DNA from: Methylobacterium currus
GTDB taxonomy: Bacteria; Pseudomonadota; Alphaproteobacteria; Rhizobiales; Beijerinckiaceae
DNA length: 64,000 nucleotides
NCBI RefSeq assembly: GCF_003058325.1
Contig: NZ_CP028843.1
Location: forward strand, 6,057,001 to 6,121,000
Direction: 5' to 3'
Part shown: one piece after another, positions 26,658-36,032 of the stretch
Position numbering within the stretch: the first letter of the stretch is position 1
Layout of the letters: each line of letters opens with the position of its first letter
Position numbers and translations under genes: made by a program
The notes under the pieces: model-generated
The model's database searches: none
Seen by the model: the letters and a program-made list of their open reading frames with translations, nothing else
What the model was told of the DNA's origin: nothing

Positions 26658-26999
26658 CGGGCGATCCTGAAAAGGGACGCTCCGTTTCCAACCAACGCGA
26701 GGCGAAAAGCTGGCAGTCGGGTCCATCTCCGGCATGGACGACGGGCATGCTCCGAATTGCGCGAATGCAGCCTTCAAACGTCAGGACCTTAACCGCCACG
26801 TGGCGGTCCGTACGACCAGGCCTCCTGGAAACGGTTCCGGTACCTGAACCTTTCCACGCCATGAAGAGGCAGCAGGCCGTCCATGGCGGCCAAGGAACGC
26901 ATCCGCCCGCGGGATGTCACAACGCCGGCTGGAGACCTCGAACGCCTCGGTAACGGGGCGCTGCAGCCATGGACCGTCGAGGTTCGGGGGACCGCTAGC

Positions 27000-27473
27000 C
27001 TAGGCAGGCATCCGACCGTCTGGAGTGTAGCGGTCGACGGCTTGGGGCAGCTCCCGCGACAGGCGGGAGAGAAGCTCCTCGCGGGACAGGCCGGTGCGCT
27101 GGGTCAGGGTTGTGAGGACTTCCGGCCCGATGGCCTGCTCGAGTTGCTGAGGCGGAAGCTCCTGATTAGGCCCCTGGGCGACCCAGGACTGCGCGGCCGC
27201 CCCGTGGCCGGCCTGCTGAAAGCGCTGGAGCACCTCGCCCAAGCCGCTGTTCAGGAAGCCGCCGGGCGCCTCGCCGCGCCGGTCGCCCAACAGGCCGCCG
27301 AGAAGCCCTCCAAGGCCACTGCCCGTACCGCCGGTCGTCTGGCCGGGGCCGGCGGGCGCGGGCGCGGCTTGCCCGGCACCGCCCAGCATCTCGGCGATCT
27401 TGTCCCGGTTCTGGTAGCCGGCCAGGGCCAGGAGGCCGAGCAGCGCCGTCATCGAAGGGTAGCCGTCACTCAT
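27000..27473 (-). CDS. YidB-family protein (DUF937-like)
   Basis: 157 residues. An N-terminal [20 protein letters not shown] helix is followed by a Gly-rich linker ([13 protein letters not shown]), then the conserved [20 protein letters not shown] and [20 protein letters not shown] blocks of the YidB family. The function of the family is unknown. It is a single leftward gene, divergent from the ArsR regulator. The preceding 26658-26999 stretch holds nothing I can name. Confidence 0.82.
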   Translation of the reverse strand: MSDGYPSMTALLGLLALAGYQNRDKIAEMLGGAGQAAPAPAGPGQTTGGTGSGLGGLLGGLLGDRRGEAPGGFLNSGLGEVLQRFQQAGHGAAAQSWVAQGPNQELPPQQLEQAIGPEVLTTLTQRTGLSREELLSRLSRELPQAVDRYTPDGRMPA

Positions 27474-27603
27474 GGGTCGTCTCCGGCTTACGACGGATAG
27501 GCGGTGGCCATCCGCCGATGGGGTCAGGTCGGAAAACGCGCCTAGGCGCCGATGCGATGCATCCCCCGATGGTCTGCGGCTCGGGAGAAGACAGCTGCAT
27601 GCA

Positions 27604-27634
27604 GTGACATTATATTAGGAGGACCTAAATAAGC
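27604..27634 (+). promoter_or_regulatory. promoter/operator of the BigR-like regulator, copy 1
   Basis: GTGACA and TAAATA, 16 bases apart, form a plausible -35/-10 pair. The dyad ATTAG-N6-CTAAAT (27614-27630) lies inside it. The same composite element recurs at 33920-33950 with the identical spacing, which supports it being a protein-binding site. Confidence 0.6.
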
Positions 27635-27662
27635 TGGATCTGCCATTTAGGGACACGAACCG

Positions 27663-27986
27663 ATGTACGCCGTCACGTCGACCGACCTAATGCGGCTTCA
27701 GGACAAGGTCACCGACGCGGCCCGCCTGCTCCGCCTCCTCGCCAACGAGAAGCGGTTGCTGATCCTGTGCCTACTGGTCGCCCGCGGCGAGATGGACGTG
27801 ACCAGCCTCGCGCGAGAGGTCGAGCTCAGCCAGTCGGCCCTGTCGCAGCACCTCGCCAAGCTGCGCGAGGACGGGTTGGTCGCCTTCCGACGCGAGAGCC
27901 AGACGATCCACTATCGGCTGGAGGACCCTAGGGCCGCGCGGGTGCTGGCGACCCTCAAGGATATCTTCTGCCCGGAACTCGGCTGA
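27663..27986 (+). CDS. ArsR/SmtB-family regulator, BigR/SqrR-like thiol sensor
   Basis: 107 residues, one winged helix-turn-helix: VTSLAREVELSQSALSQHLA, then KLREDGLVAFRRESQTIHYR. It has no ArsR metal site. Instead there is one Cys in the helix before the HTH (LLILCLLVARGEM) and one near the C-terminus (LKDIFCPELG), the positions of the two persulfide-sensing Cys of BigR/SqrR proteins. It likely represses its targets until the two Cys form a disulfide or polysulfide bridge. A matching operator precedes it, so it is probably autoregulated. Confidence 0.82.
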   Translation: MYAVTSTDLMRLQDKVTDAARLLRLLANEKRLLILCLLVARGEMDVTSLAREVELSQSALSQHLAKLREDGLVAFRRESQTIHYRLEDPRAARVLATLKDIFCPELG

Positions 27987-27992
27987 TCGGTC

Positions 27993-29310
27993 TCAGCTCG
28001 GGAGGATCTCGGCCTCGAGCCCCGGGCGATCCGTCCGGTTGCGCAGCCGCAGGCTGAGGCCACTCCGGCGGGACGCCATCTCGGCGATGGCGAGGCCGAG
28101 GCCGCTACCCGTCGCGCTCTTGTGGCACCCTCGGAAGAACCGTGTCGTGACGTGGGGCAGTTCGTCCTCCGGAATGCCCGGCCCCTCGTCGCGGACGACG
28201 ATGCCCCCGCCATCCGGCCGGGCGACCCACGCCACCGTGCCTGTCTCCATGTGCTGCACGGCGTTCTCGTGCAGGTTCCGGACGGCGAGGCGCAGGCCTT
28301 CCGGGTCGGCCAGCAGCGTATAGCCCCGTAGCCCCGGATCGATCTGGGTCCGGACCCCGGGTGGCATCCGCATGCCTTCAACGGTTTCCGTTACCAGCGC
28401 GCCGACGTCGACCTCAGCCAGGGAAGGCGCCTCCCCCGCGGCGTCGAGCCGGGCGGCGTCGAGCAACTGGCGGACGAGGCGCGTGGTCCGGTCGACGGCC
28501 GCCACGATCTGGCGCAAGGCTGCCTTCGCCACGTCCGGGTCGGTGGCGGCCATGGCGACCTGCGCCTGAACCTTGAGGCCAGCGAGCGGGGTGCGCAGCT
28601 CGTGCGCGGCGAACGCCGTCACCTCCTGTTCGTGCCGACGGGCCGATTCGACCTTGAGGAACAGCCCGTCGAGGGCGTCGGCCAGGGGGCGGACCTCGGC
28701 GAGCGCGGCGGCTCGCGTCGATGGCGCTCATGTCGTCCGCGTCGCGACCTGCGAGGTCGCGCGCCATCAGCCGCAACGGTCGCAGGCCGCGCCCGAGGCT
28801 CGCCCAGATCAGCATCCCCAACAGCGGCACCACGAGCAGCACGGGCGTGACCAAGCCCATGATGAGGTCGTTGACGAGGCGCTCGCGCAGGCCGAGGCGG
28901 TCGCCGACCATCACGCGAACGCCTTTGCCGGCGTCCTCCACCGTGAAGACACGCCAAGTCTCGCCGTCGACCTCGCGCTGCGAGAAGCCGGCGGGCGCAT
29001 CCGTCAGGCGCCGCTCCGGGGCCCCGGTCGACCGCGCGACCATGCGCCCGTCGAGCGACCAGATCTGACATGAGAGCTGCCGCTCGTAGGCGGTCTGCGC
29101 CGGGATGGTGCGGATAGCCCCGTCCGGTCCCGGGCCGCCGACCGCGCCCACCAGGGAACTGACCATGCGGGCTGCTTCCTGCAGGCGGTTGTCGAGGACC
29201 TGCTCCACCTCGCGCTTTGAGCCAAAGTAGATCCAGGCGACCGCGCTGAGCCAGATCAGGCCGGTGGCGAGCAGCAGGATGGCGAACAGCCTGGCGCGGA
29301 GCGACCTCAT
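27993..29310 (-). pseudogene. QseC-type sensor histidine kinase, frameshifted
   Basis: The N-terminal part (29310 to ~28715) has two membrane helices, a ~120-residue periplasmic sensor region and a HAMP-like stretch (GLRPLRLMARDLAGRDADDM). Near 28708-28715 the frame shifts within a GC-rich run. The remainder in another frame gives the dimerisation box TAFAAHELRTPLAGLKVQ and an ATPase domain with NLHENAVQHM, RDEGPGIPEDE and GSGLGLAIAEM. A single indel separates two otherwise intact halves, so it is either a recent mutation or a sequencing error. It is the partner of the OmpR-type regulator, with a four-base overlap. Confidence 0.85.
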
Positions 29311-29969
29311 GTCAGGGCCCTCATGCGGTAGCCGAGGCCGCGCACCGTTTCGATGGCGTGTCGGCCGATCTTGGCGCGCAGGTTGTGCATGTGAACCTCG
29401 ACGGCATTGCTCTCGACCTCTTCCTGCCAGCCGTAGAGGCGCTCCTCCAACTCCGCTTTCGAGCGAAGCACGTCAGGTCGTTCCATGAGGGCCGCCAGAA
29501 CCATAACCTCGCGCCGGGAGACGGCGACCGGCACACCGTCGACGGTGACGGCGAGGCTGCCGGGATCGAGCCGGATGGCGCCGTGTTCCAGGATCGCCGC
29601 GGCCCGCCCCGAAGCCCGCCGGACGACGGCGCGGATGCGGGCGGAGAGCTCGTCGAGGTCGAAAGGCTTGCCGAGATAGTCGTCGGCGCCCCCGTCGAGC
29701 CCGGCGATCCGGTCGGCCACGGCGTCCCGGGCCGTCAGCAGGACGACCGGCGTCCGGTCGTTCCGGCGGCGAAGCCCCCGCAACACGTCGAGGCCAGAGC
29801 CATCGGGCAGCATCAGGTCGAGCACGATGGCCGAGAACGCGCTCGTGGCGAGCGCCGCCTCGGCGTCGGCGCAGGTCGCGACGCAATCGACCGTCGCCCC
29901 GGCCAAGCCCAAACCAGCCCGGAGCCCGTCCGACAGGATGGTGTCGTCCTCGACGACGAGGATGCGCAT
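29307..29969 (-). CDS. OmpR/QseB-family response regulator
   Basis: 220 residues. Receiver with VVEDDTILSDGL, Asp in AIVLDLMLPDGSGLDVL and Lys in DDYLGKPFDLDELSAR. The C-terminal winged helix has VSRREVMVLAALMERPDVL and NAVEVHMHNLRAKIGRHAIE. Its stop overlaps the start of the kinase gene (ATGA). Divergent from the DsbD-like gene, which it may control. Confidence 0.92.
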   Translation of the reverse strand: MRILVVEDDTILSDGLRAGLGLAGATVDCVATCADAEAALATSAFSAIVLDLMLPDGSGLDVLRGLRRRNDRTPVVLLTARDAVADRIAGLDGGADDYLGKPFDLDELSARIRAVVRRASGRAAAILEHGAIRLDPGSLAVTVDGVPVAVSRREVMVLAALMERPDVLRSKAELEERLYGWQEEVESNAVEVHMHNLRAKIGRHAIETVRGLGYRMRALT

Positions 29970-30071
29970 GCGTGTCTCCCTTCACCGCCTCCATCCTCCG
30001 GGCCCCGCTTAAGCCTGGCTTAAGCTGCGTTTCCGATCCGCGTCGGGCCGATCCGAGCCCGGACCCCACCT

Positions 30072-31811
30072 ATGCCGAACGTGTTCACCCACCTTGTCCT
30101 CGCTGCCCTGCTCTGAACCGGCTCCTCGCTGTGGTCGCCGGGGCAGTGCCGCGAGCCCGGTGCGAGGCCGACGCCCTTCACCGTCGATGTCACCCGTGAC
30201 CCCGACCTCTCGCTGCGCCTGCGATGGACCATCGCCCCCGGCACCTACCTCTACCGTGACAAGATCGCCGCCTCCGACGGAAGCGGCAGGGAGCTGCCCG
30301 TCGGCACCCAGCCCGGCGAGACCAAGGACGACCCCAACTTCGGGCCGACGGAAGTCTATCACGGCGCGACGGAGGCCATCGTTCCAGGTGCGGCTCTCGC
30401 GGGGCTGCGCGAGGTGCGCGTCACCTATCAGGGCTGTGCCGAGAAGGGCATCTGCTACCCGCCGATCAGCAAGGTCATCGAGGTCCCCGCGGGAGGTCCA
30501 CAGGCGACCGCCGAGACGCCGGCCACTGGCGCGCAGACCGAGCCCGAGAGCGGCCTGCTCTCGGGCCAACTCGCGGGCGTCCTGGCGACCTTCCTCGGGC
30601 TCGGCCTGCTCCTGGCCTTCACCCCGTGCGTGCTCCCGATGGTCCCGGTGCTGGCCGGCATGCTGGCCCGGTCCGGGGAGCGGCTCTCGGCCGGGCGCGG
30701 CTTCGTCCTGTCCGGCACCTACGTGTTCGCGATGGCGCTAGCCTACGGGACGCTTGGCGTGGCGGCGGCATGGTCCGGGCGCAACCTCCAGGTCGCGCTC
30801 CAGACTCCCACTGCGCTCGGACTGCTCGCCGCGGCCTTCGCCTCCCTGGCCTTGTCGATGTTCGGCGTGTTCGACCTGGCGCTGCCGTCCGGTGCCGCCG
30901 GCCGCCTGTCGCGACTGAGCGTAGGCAGGCTTGGCGCGCTTGGTGGCGCCTCCGTCATGGGGTTCACCTCCGCCCTGATCGTCGGGCCCTGCGTGACGCC
31001 GCCGCTCGCCGCGGCACTCCTCTATGTCGCCCAGACCGGAGACGTGGTGCGGGGTGCCGCCGTCCTGTTCGCGCTCGGCCTCGGCATGGGCCTGCCGCTG
31101 ATCGCGTTCGGGACGTTCGGGGCAGGGATCCTGCCGAAGTCAGGCCCATGGCTCGTCGTCGCCAAGCAGGCCTTCGGGGTGGTCTTCCTCGCGTTGGCCA
31201 TCACCATGGTCTCGCGCCTCGTGCCGTCCGAGGTCTCCCTCGTGCTTTGGGGCGCGCTGGCGATCGACATCGGCGTGTTCGTCGGGGCGTTCGACGTCGT
31301 CACGGCGGGCGCCGCGGGCCGGCTGGGCAAGGGCGCTGGTATCGTTGCCGTAACCTACGGCTGCGCCCTCGTCGTCGGCGCCGCGAGCGGCGGGACCGAC
31401 CCGCTCCGGCCGCTCGCCGGACTCGGCCGGACGCAGGCAGCCCACGTCGAGGAAGGCCGGACTGTCTCCTTCGTCCCGGCTTTCGAGGCCGCCCTCGCGG
31501 CGGCCCGTGCCGCGGGCAAGCCGGTGCTCGTCGAGTTCGCCGCCGACTGGTGCACCGTCTGCAAGACGAACGAACGGACGGTCCTGGCCGATGCCGACGT
31601 CCGAGCGAGGCTGAGGGCCGTCTCGGTGATCCGCGCCGACGTCACCCGCGACGACGACGCCACACGCGCCCTGATGCGGCGCTTCGAGGTCGTCGGACCG
31701 CCAACCCTCATCCTGATGCGACCCAACGGCGCCGAGGTCCGCGAGGCCCGCACCGAGGGCGAATTCACGGTCGATGACCTGAAGCGTCGTCTCGCCCTCG
31801 TCGGCGCCTGA
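30072..31811 (+). CDS. DsbD/ScsB-like thiol:disulfide interchange protein, N-terminus disrupted
   Basis: Three domains are present: a periplasmic alpha domain with the Cys pair in YQGCAEKGICYPP; an eight-helix membrane domain with one Cys in FTPCVLPMVPVLAG and one in IVGPCVTPPLAAAL; and a C-terminal thioredoxin fold with ADWCTVCKTNE. This carries electrons from cytoplasmic thioredoxin to periplasmic thiol proteins. The in-frame ATG at 30072 opens a short hydrophobic leader (MPNVFTHLVLAALL) but hits TGA at 30114. No start codon follows until 30414, inside the alpha domain. The signal peptide is thus broken by a nonsense change or frameshift, or the sequence has an error. Confidence 0.8.
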
Positions 31812-31851
31812 GCCACCCCCTTTCGACAAATTAAGTTTCACGGAGACCACG

Positions 31852-32487
31852 ATGGACCGCAGGACCCTGCTCGCCCTTCTGCCCGCCGCCGCGCTTGCGC
31901 CCGCCCTGCTCTCGCTGGCGCCGCCGACCGAGGAAGCCTTCGCCCAGGGCGTCGACCCCAACGCGATCTTCAACGACCCGCAGGCGCCGGTCTCCGGTAA
32001 CCCGAAGGGCGACCTGACCATCGTCGCGTTCCTCGATTACAACTGCCCCTTCTGCAAGAAGGCCGAGCCCGACCTTCTCCGGCTGGTGAAGACGGACGGG
32101 CGCATCCGCCTCGTCCACAAGGACTGGCCGATCCTCGGGGACGCCTCCGTCTACGGCGCCCAGTTCGCCCTCGCGGCGCGCTACCAGGGGCGCTACGAGA
32201 CCGTCCACGCGGCCCTGATGGGCATTCCGGGCCGCGGCATCACCAAGGAACGGATGCGGGAGGCGGTCGAGGCCTCCGGCGTCGACATGACCCGGCTGGA
32301 GCGGGACCGCATGGCACTTGCCGGCGAGATCGCGGGCTTGCTCCAGCGCAATCTCGACCAAGCCGACGCCCTCGGCCTGCAGGGAACCCCGGTCTTCCTA
32401 ATCGGCCAGCTAAAGGTCGCGGCGGCGCTCGATTTCGACGGTTTCAGGCAGGCGGTCGTCCAGGCCCGCGCGCGAGGACGCTCGTGA
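31852..32487 (+). CDS. DsbA-family periplasmic thiol oxidoreductase (ScsC/BdbD-like)
   Basis: 211 residues with a signal peptide (LLPAAALAPALLSLAPP) and a thioredoxin fold containing the active site FLDYNCPFCKKAEPDLLRLV and the cis-Pro loop LQGTPVFLIG. It oxidises, reduces or isomerises periplasmic cysteines and would be the natural partner of the DsbD-like protein 40 bases upstream. In Scs systems this pair protects against copper. Its stop overlaps the next start (TGATG). Confidence 0.9.
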   Translation: MDRRTLLALLPAAALAPALLSLAPPTEEAFAQGVDPNAIFNDPQAPVSGNPKGDLTIVAFLDYNCPFCKKAEPDLLRLVKTDGRIRLVHKDWPILGDASVYGAQFALAARYQGRYETVHAALMGIPGRGITKERMREAVEASGVDMTRLERDRMALAGEIAGLLQRNLDQADALGLQGTPVFLIGQLKVAAALDFDGFRQAVVQARARGRS

Positions 32488-33335
32488 TGCCGCGGCCCCT
32501 CCGCCTTCCGACGGTGATCGCCCTCGCCTCGGCGCTCGGCGCCTGCTCGACCTCGCAGGGGGCGCCGGCCTCCGTCGCGGTGGCCCGGCAGCAGATCGCC
32601 CCGGAGGTCTTGCGCCGGTACGCCGCCGTCACGGACGAACCCTTCCCGGTCGAGGCGGTCGACCCGCGTGACCTCAAGGCGCGCAACGTCCGCCAGTTGG
32701 TCGACTTCCCGTCGAAGGAGCCGCCCGGCACCCTCGTCGTCGATCCATACAAGCGCTCTCTCTACCCCGTCATGGAGGGCGGCAAGGCGATGCGCTACGC
32801 GGTCGGGGTGGGCAAGGCCGGATTCGAGTTCACCGGCGAGGCGACCGTCGCCCGCAAGGCTTCCTGGCCGCGATGGGCGCCGACCCCCGACATGCTCCGG
32901 CGTGATCCGGAGCGGAACGGGCGCTGGGCCGGCGGCATGCCGGGCGGCGACAGGAACCCGCTCGGGGCCCGGGCGCTCTACCTGTTCAAGGACGGCAAGG
33001 ACACGCTGTACCGCATCCACGGCACGACGGAGCCCTGGAGCATTGGCGAGGCGGTGTCCTCGGGATGCATCCGCATGCTGAACCAGGACGTGATCGACCT
33101 GCACCGGCGCGTCCCCACCGGCACGAAGGTGGTGGTGCTCGGGTCCCGGGGCACCGTCCACGCCGCACGGCCAACAGCGCCGGAGCCGACGGGCAGCCTC
33201 GGGAACAGCGCATCCGCCGGACTGACGCCGGACGACGGCCTCGATCATGCGGGGCTCGACGACCTTTCGCGCAACGCGTCGGAAGCACCCGAGCCTCCGG
33301 CCTACGACAGGGAGGCGGACGATGACGGTCTTTAG
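32487..33335 (+). CDS. L,D-transpeptidase lipoprotein (YkuD domain)
   Basis: 282 residues. A lipobox ALGAC with Cys20 marks a lipoprotein. The YkuD catalytic domain shows LYRIHGTTEPWSIGEAVSSG followed by CIRMLNQDV, that is, the His and the S-x-G-C-I-R nucleophile motif. It forms 3-3 peptidoglycan cross-links or attaches proteins to the wall. Its catalytic Cys must stay reduced in the periplasm, which may explain its place directly after the DsbD/DsbA-type genes. The C-terminal 60 residues are disordered and acidic. Confidence 0.9.
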   Translation: MPRPLRLPTVIALASALGACSTSQGAPASVAVARQQIAPEVLRRYAAVTDEPFPVEAVDPRDLKARNVRQLVDFPSKEPPGTLVVDPYKRSLYPVMEGGKAMRYAVGVGKAGFEFTGEATVARKASWPRWAPTPDMLRRDPERNGRWAGGMPGGDRNPLGARALYLFKDGKDTLYRIHGTTEPWSIGEAVSSGCIRMLNQDVIDLHRRVPTGTKVVVLGSRGTVHAARPTAPEPTGSLGNSASAGLTPDDGLDHAGLDDLSRNASEAPEPPAYDREADDDGL

Positions 33336-33783
33336 GAGCCTGATGATCGCGGTCGTTCTTGCGACCCTGGGCTTAGGAGCGGCTCATGCCGGCTCGGAGG
33401 CGCCGGCCGGGTACTACGCCGACCAGAAGGTGGTCTACCACAATGACGGCGGCCTCGACGGAGCCGCCTACTTCAAGCGCCTTCTCGGCAACCTGCGCAA
33501 CTACGTCGAGGCGGTGGGCAAGGCCCATGTCGAGATCCGCGTGGTGAGCCACGGCGACGGGGTCGCGCTCTTCCAGTCGGCCGTGAACGACAAGGAGGTC
33601 GCCGCCCGTATCGATGCCCTCAAGGGGATAGGAGTCCGGTTCCTCATCTGCGCCAACACTTTGCGCGAACGGAAGATCGACCGTGGCACGCTCTACGGCG
33701 TCACCGAGGACGACGTCGTGCCGAGCGGTGTCGCCGAACTGGCGCGGCTGCAGGGCATGGGATTCGCCTACATCCATCCGTGA
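33322..33783 (+). CDS. periplasmic DsrE-family protein
   Basis: 153 residues with a signal peptide (MIAVVLATLGLGAAHA). The remainder is a DsrE/DsrF-like fold with KVVYHNDGGLDGAAYFKRLL, VEIRVVSHGDGVALFQSA and a conserved Cys in VRFLICANTLRERKI. Proteins of this group handle sulfur or bind thiols; the exported form is frequent next to sulfide and persulfide genes. It overlaps the end of the transpeptidase gene. This fits a sulfane-sulfur role together with the BigR-like sensor. Confidence 0.85.
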   Translation: MTVFRSLMIAVVLATLGLGAAHAGSEAPAGYYADQKVVYHNDGGLDGAAYFKRLLGNLRNYVEAVGKAHVEIRVVSHGDGVALFQSAVNDKEVAARIDALKGIGVRFLICANTLRERKIDRGTLYGVTEDDVVPSGVAELARLQGMGFAYIHP

Positions 33784-33919
33784 GTTGGTCGAACGGGGGA
33801 AGACGATCTTCTCGTCGGCATCGACGCCACGCCATCGATGGCGTCTGCCCAAAGGCGAAGGCGTCCGTGCGCCATCGCACCCCCTCAGCGCATCCCAATC
33901 CAGGCCGTCGGTTTCACGC

Positions 33920-33950
33920 TTGCTATTACATTAGTTGATGCTAAATAAGA
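33920..33950 (+). promoter_or_regulatory. promoter/operator copy 2, matching the BigR-like gene's own promoter
   Basis: TTGCTA and TAAATA, 16 bases apart, overlap ATTAG-N6-CTAAAT. The core TTA-ATTAG-N6-CTAAATAAG agrees with the copy at 27604-27634 at all but one non-spacer position. It points rightward into an IS3 element only 53 bases away, so its original gene has been displaced. Confidence 0.6.
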
Positions 33951-34037
33951 GTTATCTAATGTGCCGGCTCGGCAGGGCAGGACGTCCCTTGCAGCCAGCC
34001 GGGTGATCAGCCCCCACGAGGTGGCCCGAGTGGAATG

Positions 34038-34961
34038 TTAGTGGACCGTGGGCCTTTCCACCACGGGTAGCTTGGCCGGCGGAGCCGGTCGGGCGAGCGC
34101 AGCCGGCCAAGCGGGCAAGGCCGGCACGAACACCTCCGGGGCCGGCGGGCGATAGCCGAGCGAGGCGTGCGGCCGAACTCCGTTGTAGTGTCTCCTCCAG
34201 CTCTCGATCAGGATCTGCGCCTCCCGCAGCGAGTAGAAGATCTCCCCGTTCAGCAACTCGTCCCGTAGCCTCGCGTTGAAGCTCTCGATGTAGCCGTTCT
34301 CCCACGGTGAGCCAGGCGTGATATAGGCCGTCTTTGCGCCCACGGCGGCGATCCACTTCTGCACAGATTGTGCGATGAACTCCGGCCCATTGTCAGAGCG
34401 AACGTGCGCAGGTACGCCACGCAGGATGAACAAGTCCGAGAGCACATCGATCACGTCCGGGGCCTTGAGCTTGCGCGCCACCCGGATGGCCAGGCACTCG
34501 CGGGTGAACTCGTCGATGACGTTCAGCAGGCGGACCTTGCGCCCGTCATGCGTGCGCGCCTCGACGAAGTCGTAGGACCAGACATGATCGCGGTGCTCGG
34601 GCCGCAGCCGGACACAGGAGCCATCCCCGTCCCACAACCGACCCTTCTTGGGCTGGCGAGCCGGCACCTTGAGCCCCTCCTGCCGCCACAGCCGCTCGAC
34701 CCGCTTGTCGTTGACCAGCCAGCCCGCCGCCCGCAGCAGGGCGGCGATCTTGCGGTAGCCGTAGCGGCCGTACCGGCGCGCCAGCTCAATCAAGTCGGCG
34801 AGCAGCGCCGCCTCGTCGTCTCTCCCCCGCGGCACCTTGCGCTGCGTCGAGCGATGCTGCCCGAGCGCGCGACAGGCGCGCCGCTCGGAGACCGTCAGCA
34901 CGGTCCGGACATGCTCGATGCAGGCGCGCCGGCGCGCGGGGCTCAGAAGTTTCCCCGGGCG
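34038..34961 (-). CDS. IS3-family transposase OrfB
   Basis: Integrase-core (rve) transposase expressed as an OrfAB fusion through a -1 shift near 34950, in the GGGGAAAC run at the end of orfA. HTH_21-like N-terminus (RRYGRYGYRKIAALLRAAGW), then the DDE triad: Asp in HVWSYDFVEARTHDG, Asp in VRSDNGPEFIAQ, Glu in SPWENGYIESFNARL. The frame appears intact. Confidence 0.88.
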   Translation of the reverse strand, partial: RPGKLLSPARRRACIEHVRTVLTVSERRACRALGQHRSTQRKVPRGRDDEAALLADLIELARRYGRYGYRKIAALLRAAGWLVNDKRVERLWRQEGLKVPARQPKKGRLWDGDGSCVRLRPEHRDHVWSYDFVEARTHDGRKVRLLNVIDEFTRECLAIRVARKLKAPDVIDVLSDLFILRGVPAHVRSDNGPEFIAQSVQKWIAAVGAKTAYITPGSPWENGYIESFNARLRDELLNGEIFYSLREAQILIESWRRHYNGVRPHASLGYRPPAPEVFVPALPAWPAALARPAPPAKLPVVERPTVH

Positions 34962-35221
34962 GCCTCCTGCAGGATCAGCTTGTCGAGCGTGAGATCTGCG
35001 ATCGCCTTGCGCAGCCGCTGGTTCTCGGTCTCCAGCTCCTTCATCCGGCGCACCTGGTCGGACTTCAGCCCGCCGAACTCCTTGCGCCAACGATAGTAGG
35101 TGACCTCCGTCACGCCGATCGCCCGGATCGCATCAGCCACGCTCTGCCCCTGCGAGACCAGCACGTCCACCTGCCGCAGCTTGGTCACGACCTCTTCCGG
35201 CTTGTGCTTCTTCGTTCCCAT
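34943..35221 (-). CDS. IS3-family transposase OrfA
   Basis: 92 residues from MGTKKHKPEEVV. Helix-turn-helix (SVADAIRAIGVTEVTYYRWR) and a leucine-zipper tail (MKELETENQRLRKAIADLTL). It binds the IS ends and supplies the N-terminus of the OrfAB transposase. Confidence 0.88.
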   Translation of the reverse strand: MGTKKHKPEEVVTKLRQVDVLVSQGQSVADAIRAIGVTEVTYYRWRKEFGGLKSDQVRRMKELETENQRLRKAIADLTLDKLILQEAARGNF

Positions 35222-35286
35222 CGCGTCCGTCCTCCGTCGGCTCAGAGCCATACTTCAGGGCGGACCACTCCGCTGGGGGCTGACCA

Positions 35287-35510
35287 ACGCGACTGAACCG
35301 GACATTGCAAGTTTCGAGAGCATCGCGCAGCACGCGATCATAACCGCCGCTTGCTTCAAAGATGACCCATGCTCCCTGCTTTGCACATGCAGCGGCGAAG
35401 CTTCGTGCTGCAGCAGCCGTATTTGCGATCCGGCGTGCGCCGCTGAGTACATGGTGAACGTCGAGCCAGTCCTTGGCGACATCAACTCCGACGAAGACGT
35501 CTTGCATCAT
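35287..35510 (-). pseudogene. N-terminal fragment of an IS110-family transposase
   Basis: About 75 residues of the RuvC-like DEDD domain: Asp in VFVGVDVAKDWLDVHHV and Glu in WVIFEASGGYDRVLRDALE. The frame runs straight into the right end of the IS3 element, so the rest of the gene has been cut off. No IS110 continuation is seen on the other side of that IS. Confidence 0.8.
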
Positions 35511-35705
35511 GATCCCTGCTCCTGTCCTGCGGGATCGGCCGAAGCTGTCCCAATCAACTGTTCAGGCTGATGCTTCATGGCGCGGACGGCTCCCGATCCG
35601 GGAACTGGGCTCAGACACCCTGGAGGCTCGCGGGATGCCGTCCGCGGGCGCAGAGTAGATCAACAGCGACAGACAGGAGGCTCCAACTTCTGAGAGGATG
35701 GAGCC

Positions 35706-36032
35706 ATGACGAAGCGAACAACCCCGTTTTCCCCTGAGGTGCGCGAGCGTGCCGTGCGGATGGTGCGCGAGCACGAGGGCGAGCACGGCTCGCAGTGGTC
35801 AGCGATCCAGTCGATTGCGGCCAAGATCAGCTGCTCAGGCGAGACGTTGAGGAACTGGGTGCGCCAGTCCGAGCGTGACCAGGGCGTGCGTCCTGGCCAG
35901 ACGACGGACGAGCGCGAGCGGATCAAGGCGCTCGAGCGAGAGAACCGTGAGCTGCGCCAAGCTAACGAGATCCTGCGCAAAGCGAGCGCGTATTTCGCGA
36001 TGGCGGAGCTCGACCGCCGGTCGCGGCCATGA
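35706..36032 (+). CDS. IS3-family transposase OrfA
   Basis: 108 residues. N-terminal helix-turn-helix ([20 protein letters not shown], then [20 protein letters not shown]) and a coiled C-terminus ([20 protein letters not shown]). It overlaps orfB by four bases. Confidence 0.9.
   Translation: MTKRTTPFSPEVRERAVRMVREHEGEHGSQWSAIQSIAAKISCSGETLRNWVRQSERDQGVRPGQTTDERERIKALERENRELRQANEILRKASAYFAMAELDRRSRP

Larger units (their letters stand above)
34003..35286 (-). mobile_element. IS3-family element (IS407-like group)
   Basis: Bounded by inverted repeats: the left end TGATCAGCCCCCA at 34003 and the right end the complement of TGGTCAGCCCCCA, ending at 35286. It contains orfA and orfB in the -1 arrangement. 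No target duplication is seen (the flanks differ), so one flank has been rearranged. Its right end cuts an IS110-type transposase gene. Confidence 0.8.

Noticed and set aside
30094..30741. 215-aa frame overlapping the DsbD start
   Set aside because: Out of frame with all DsbD motifs and rich in Arg/Pro/Ser, as expected of a shadow.
33990..35290. 4-bp target duplication around the first IS3 element
   Set aside because: The four bases on each side of the inferred ends do not match, so none is claimed.
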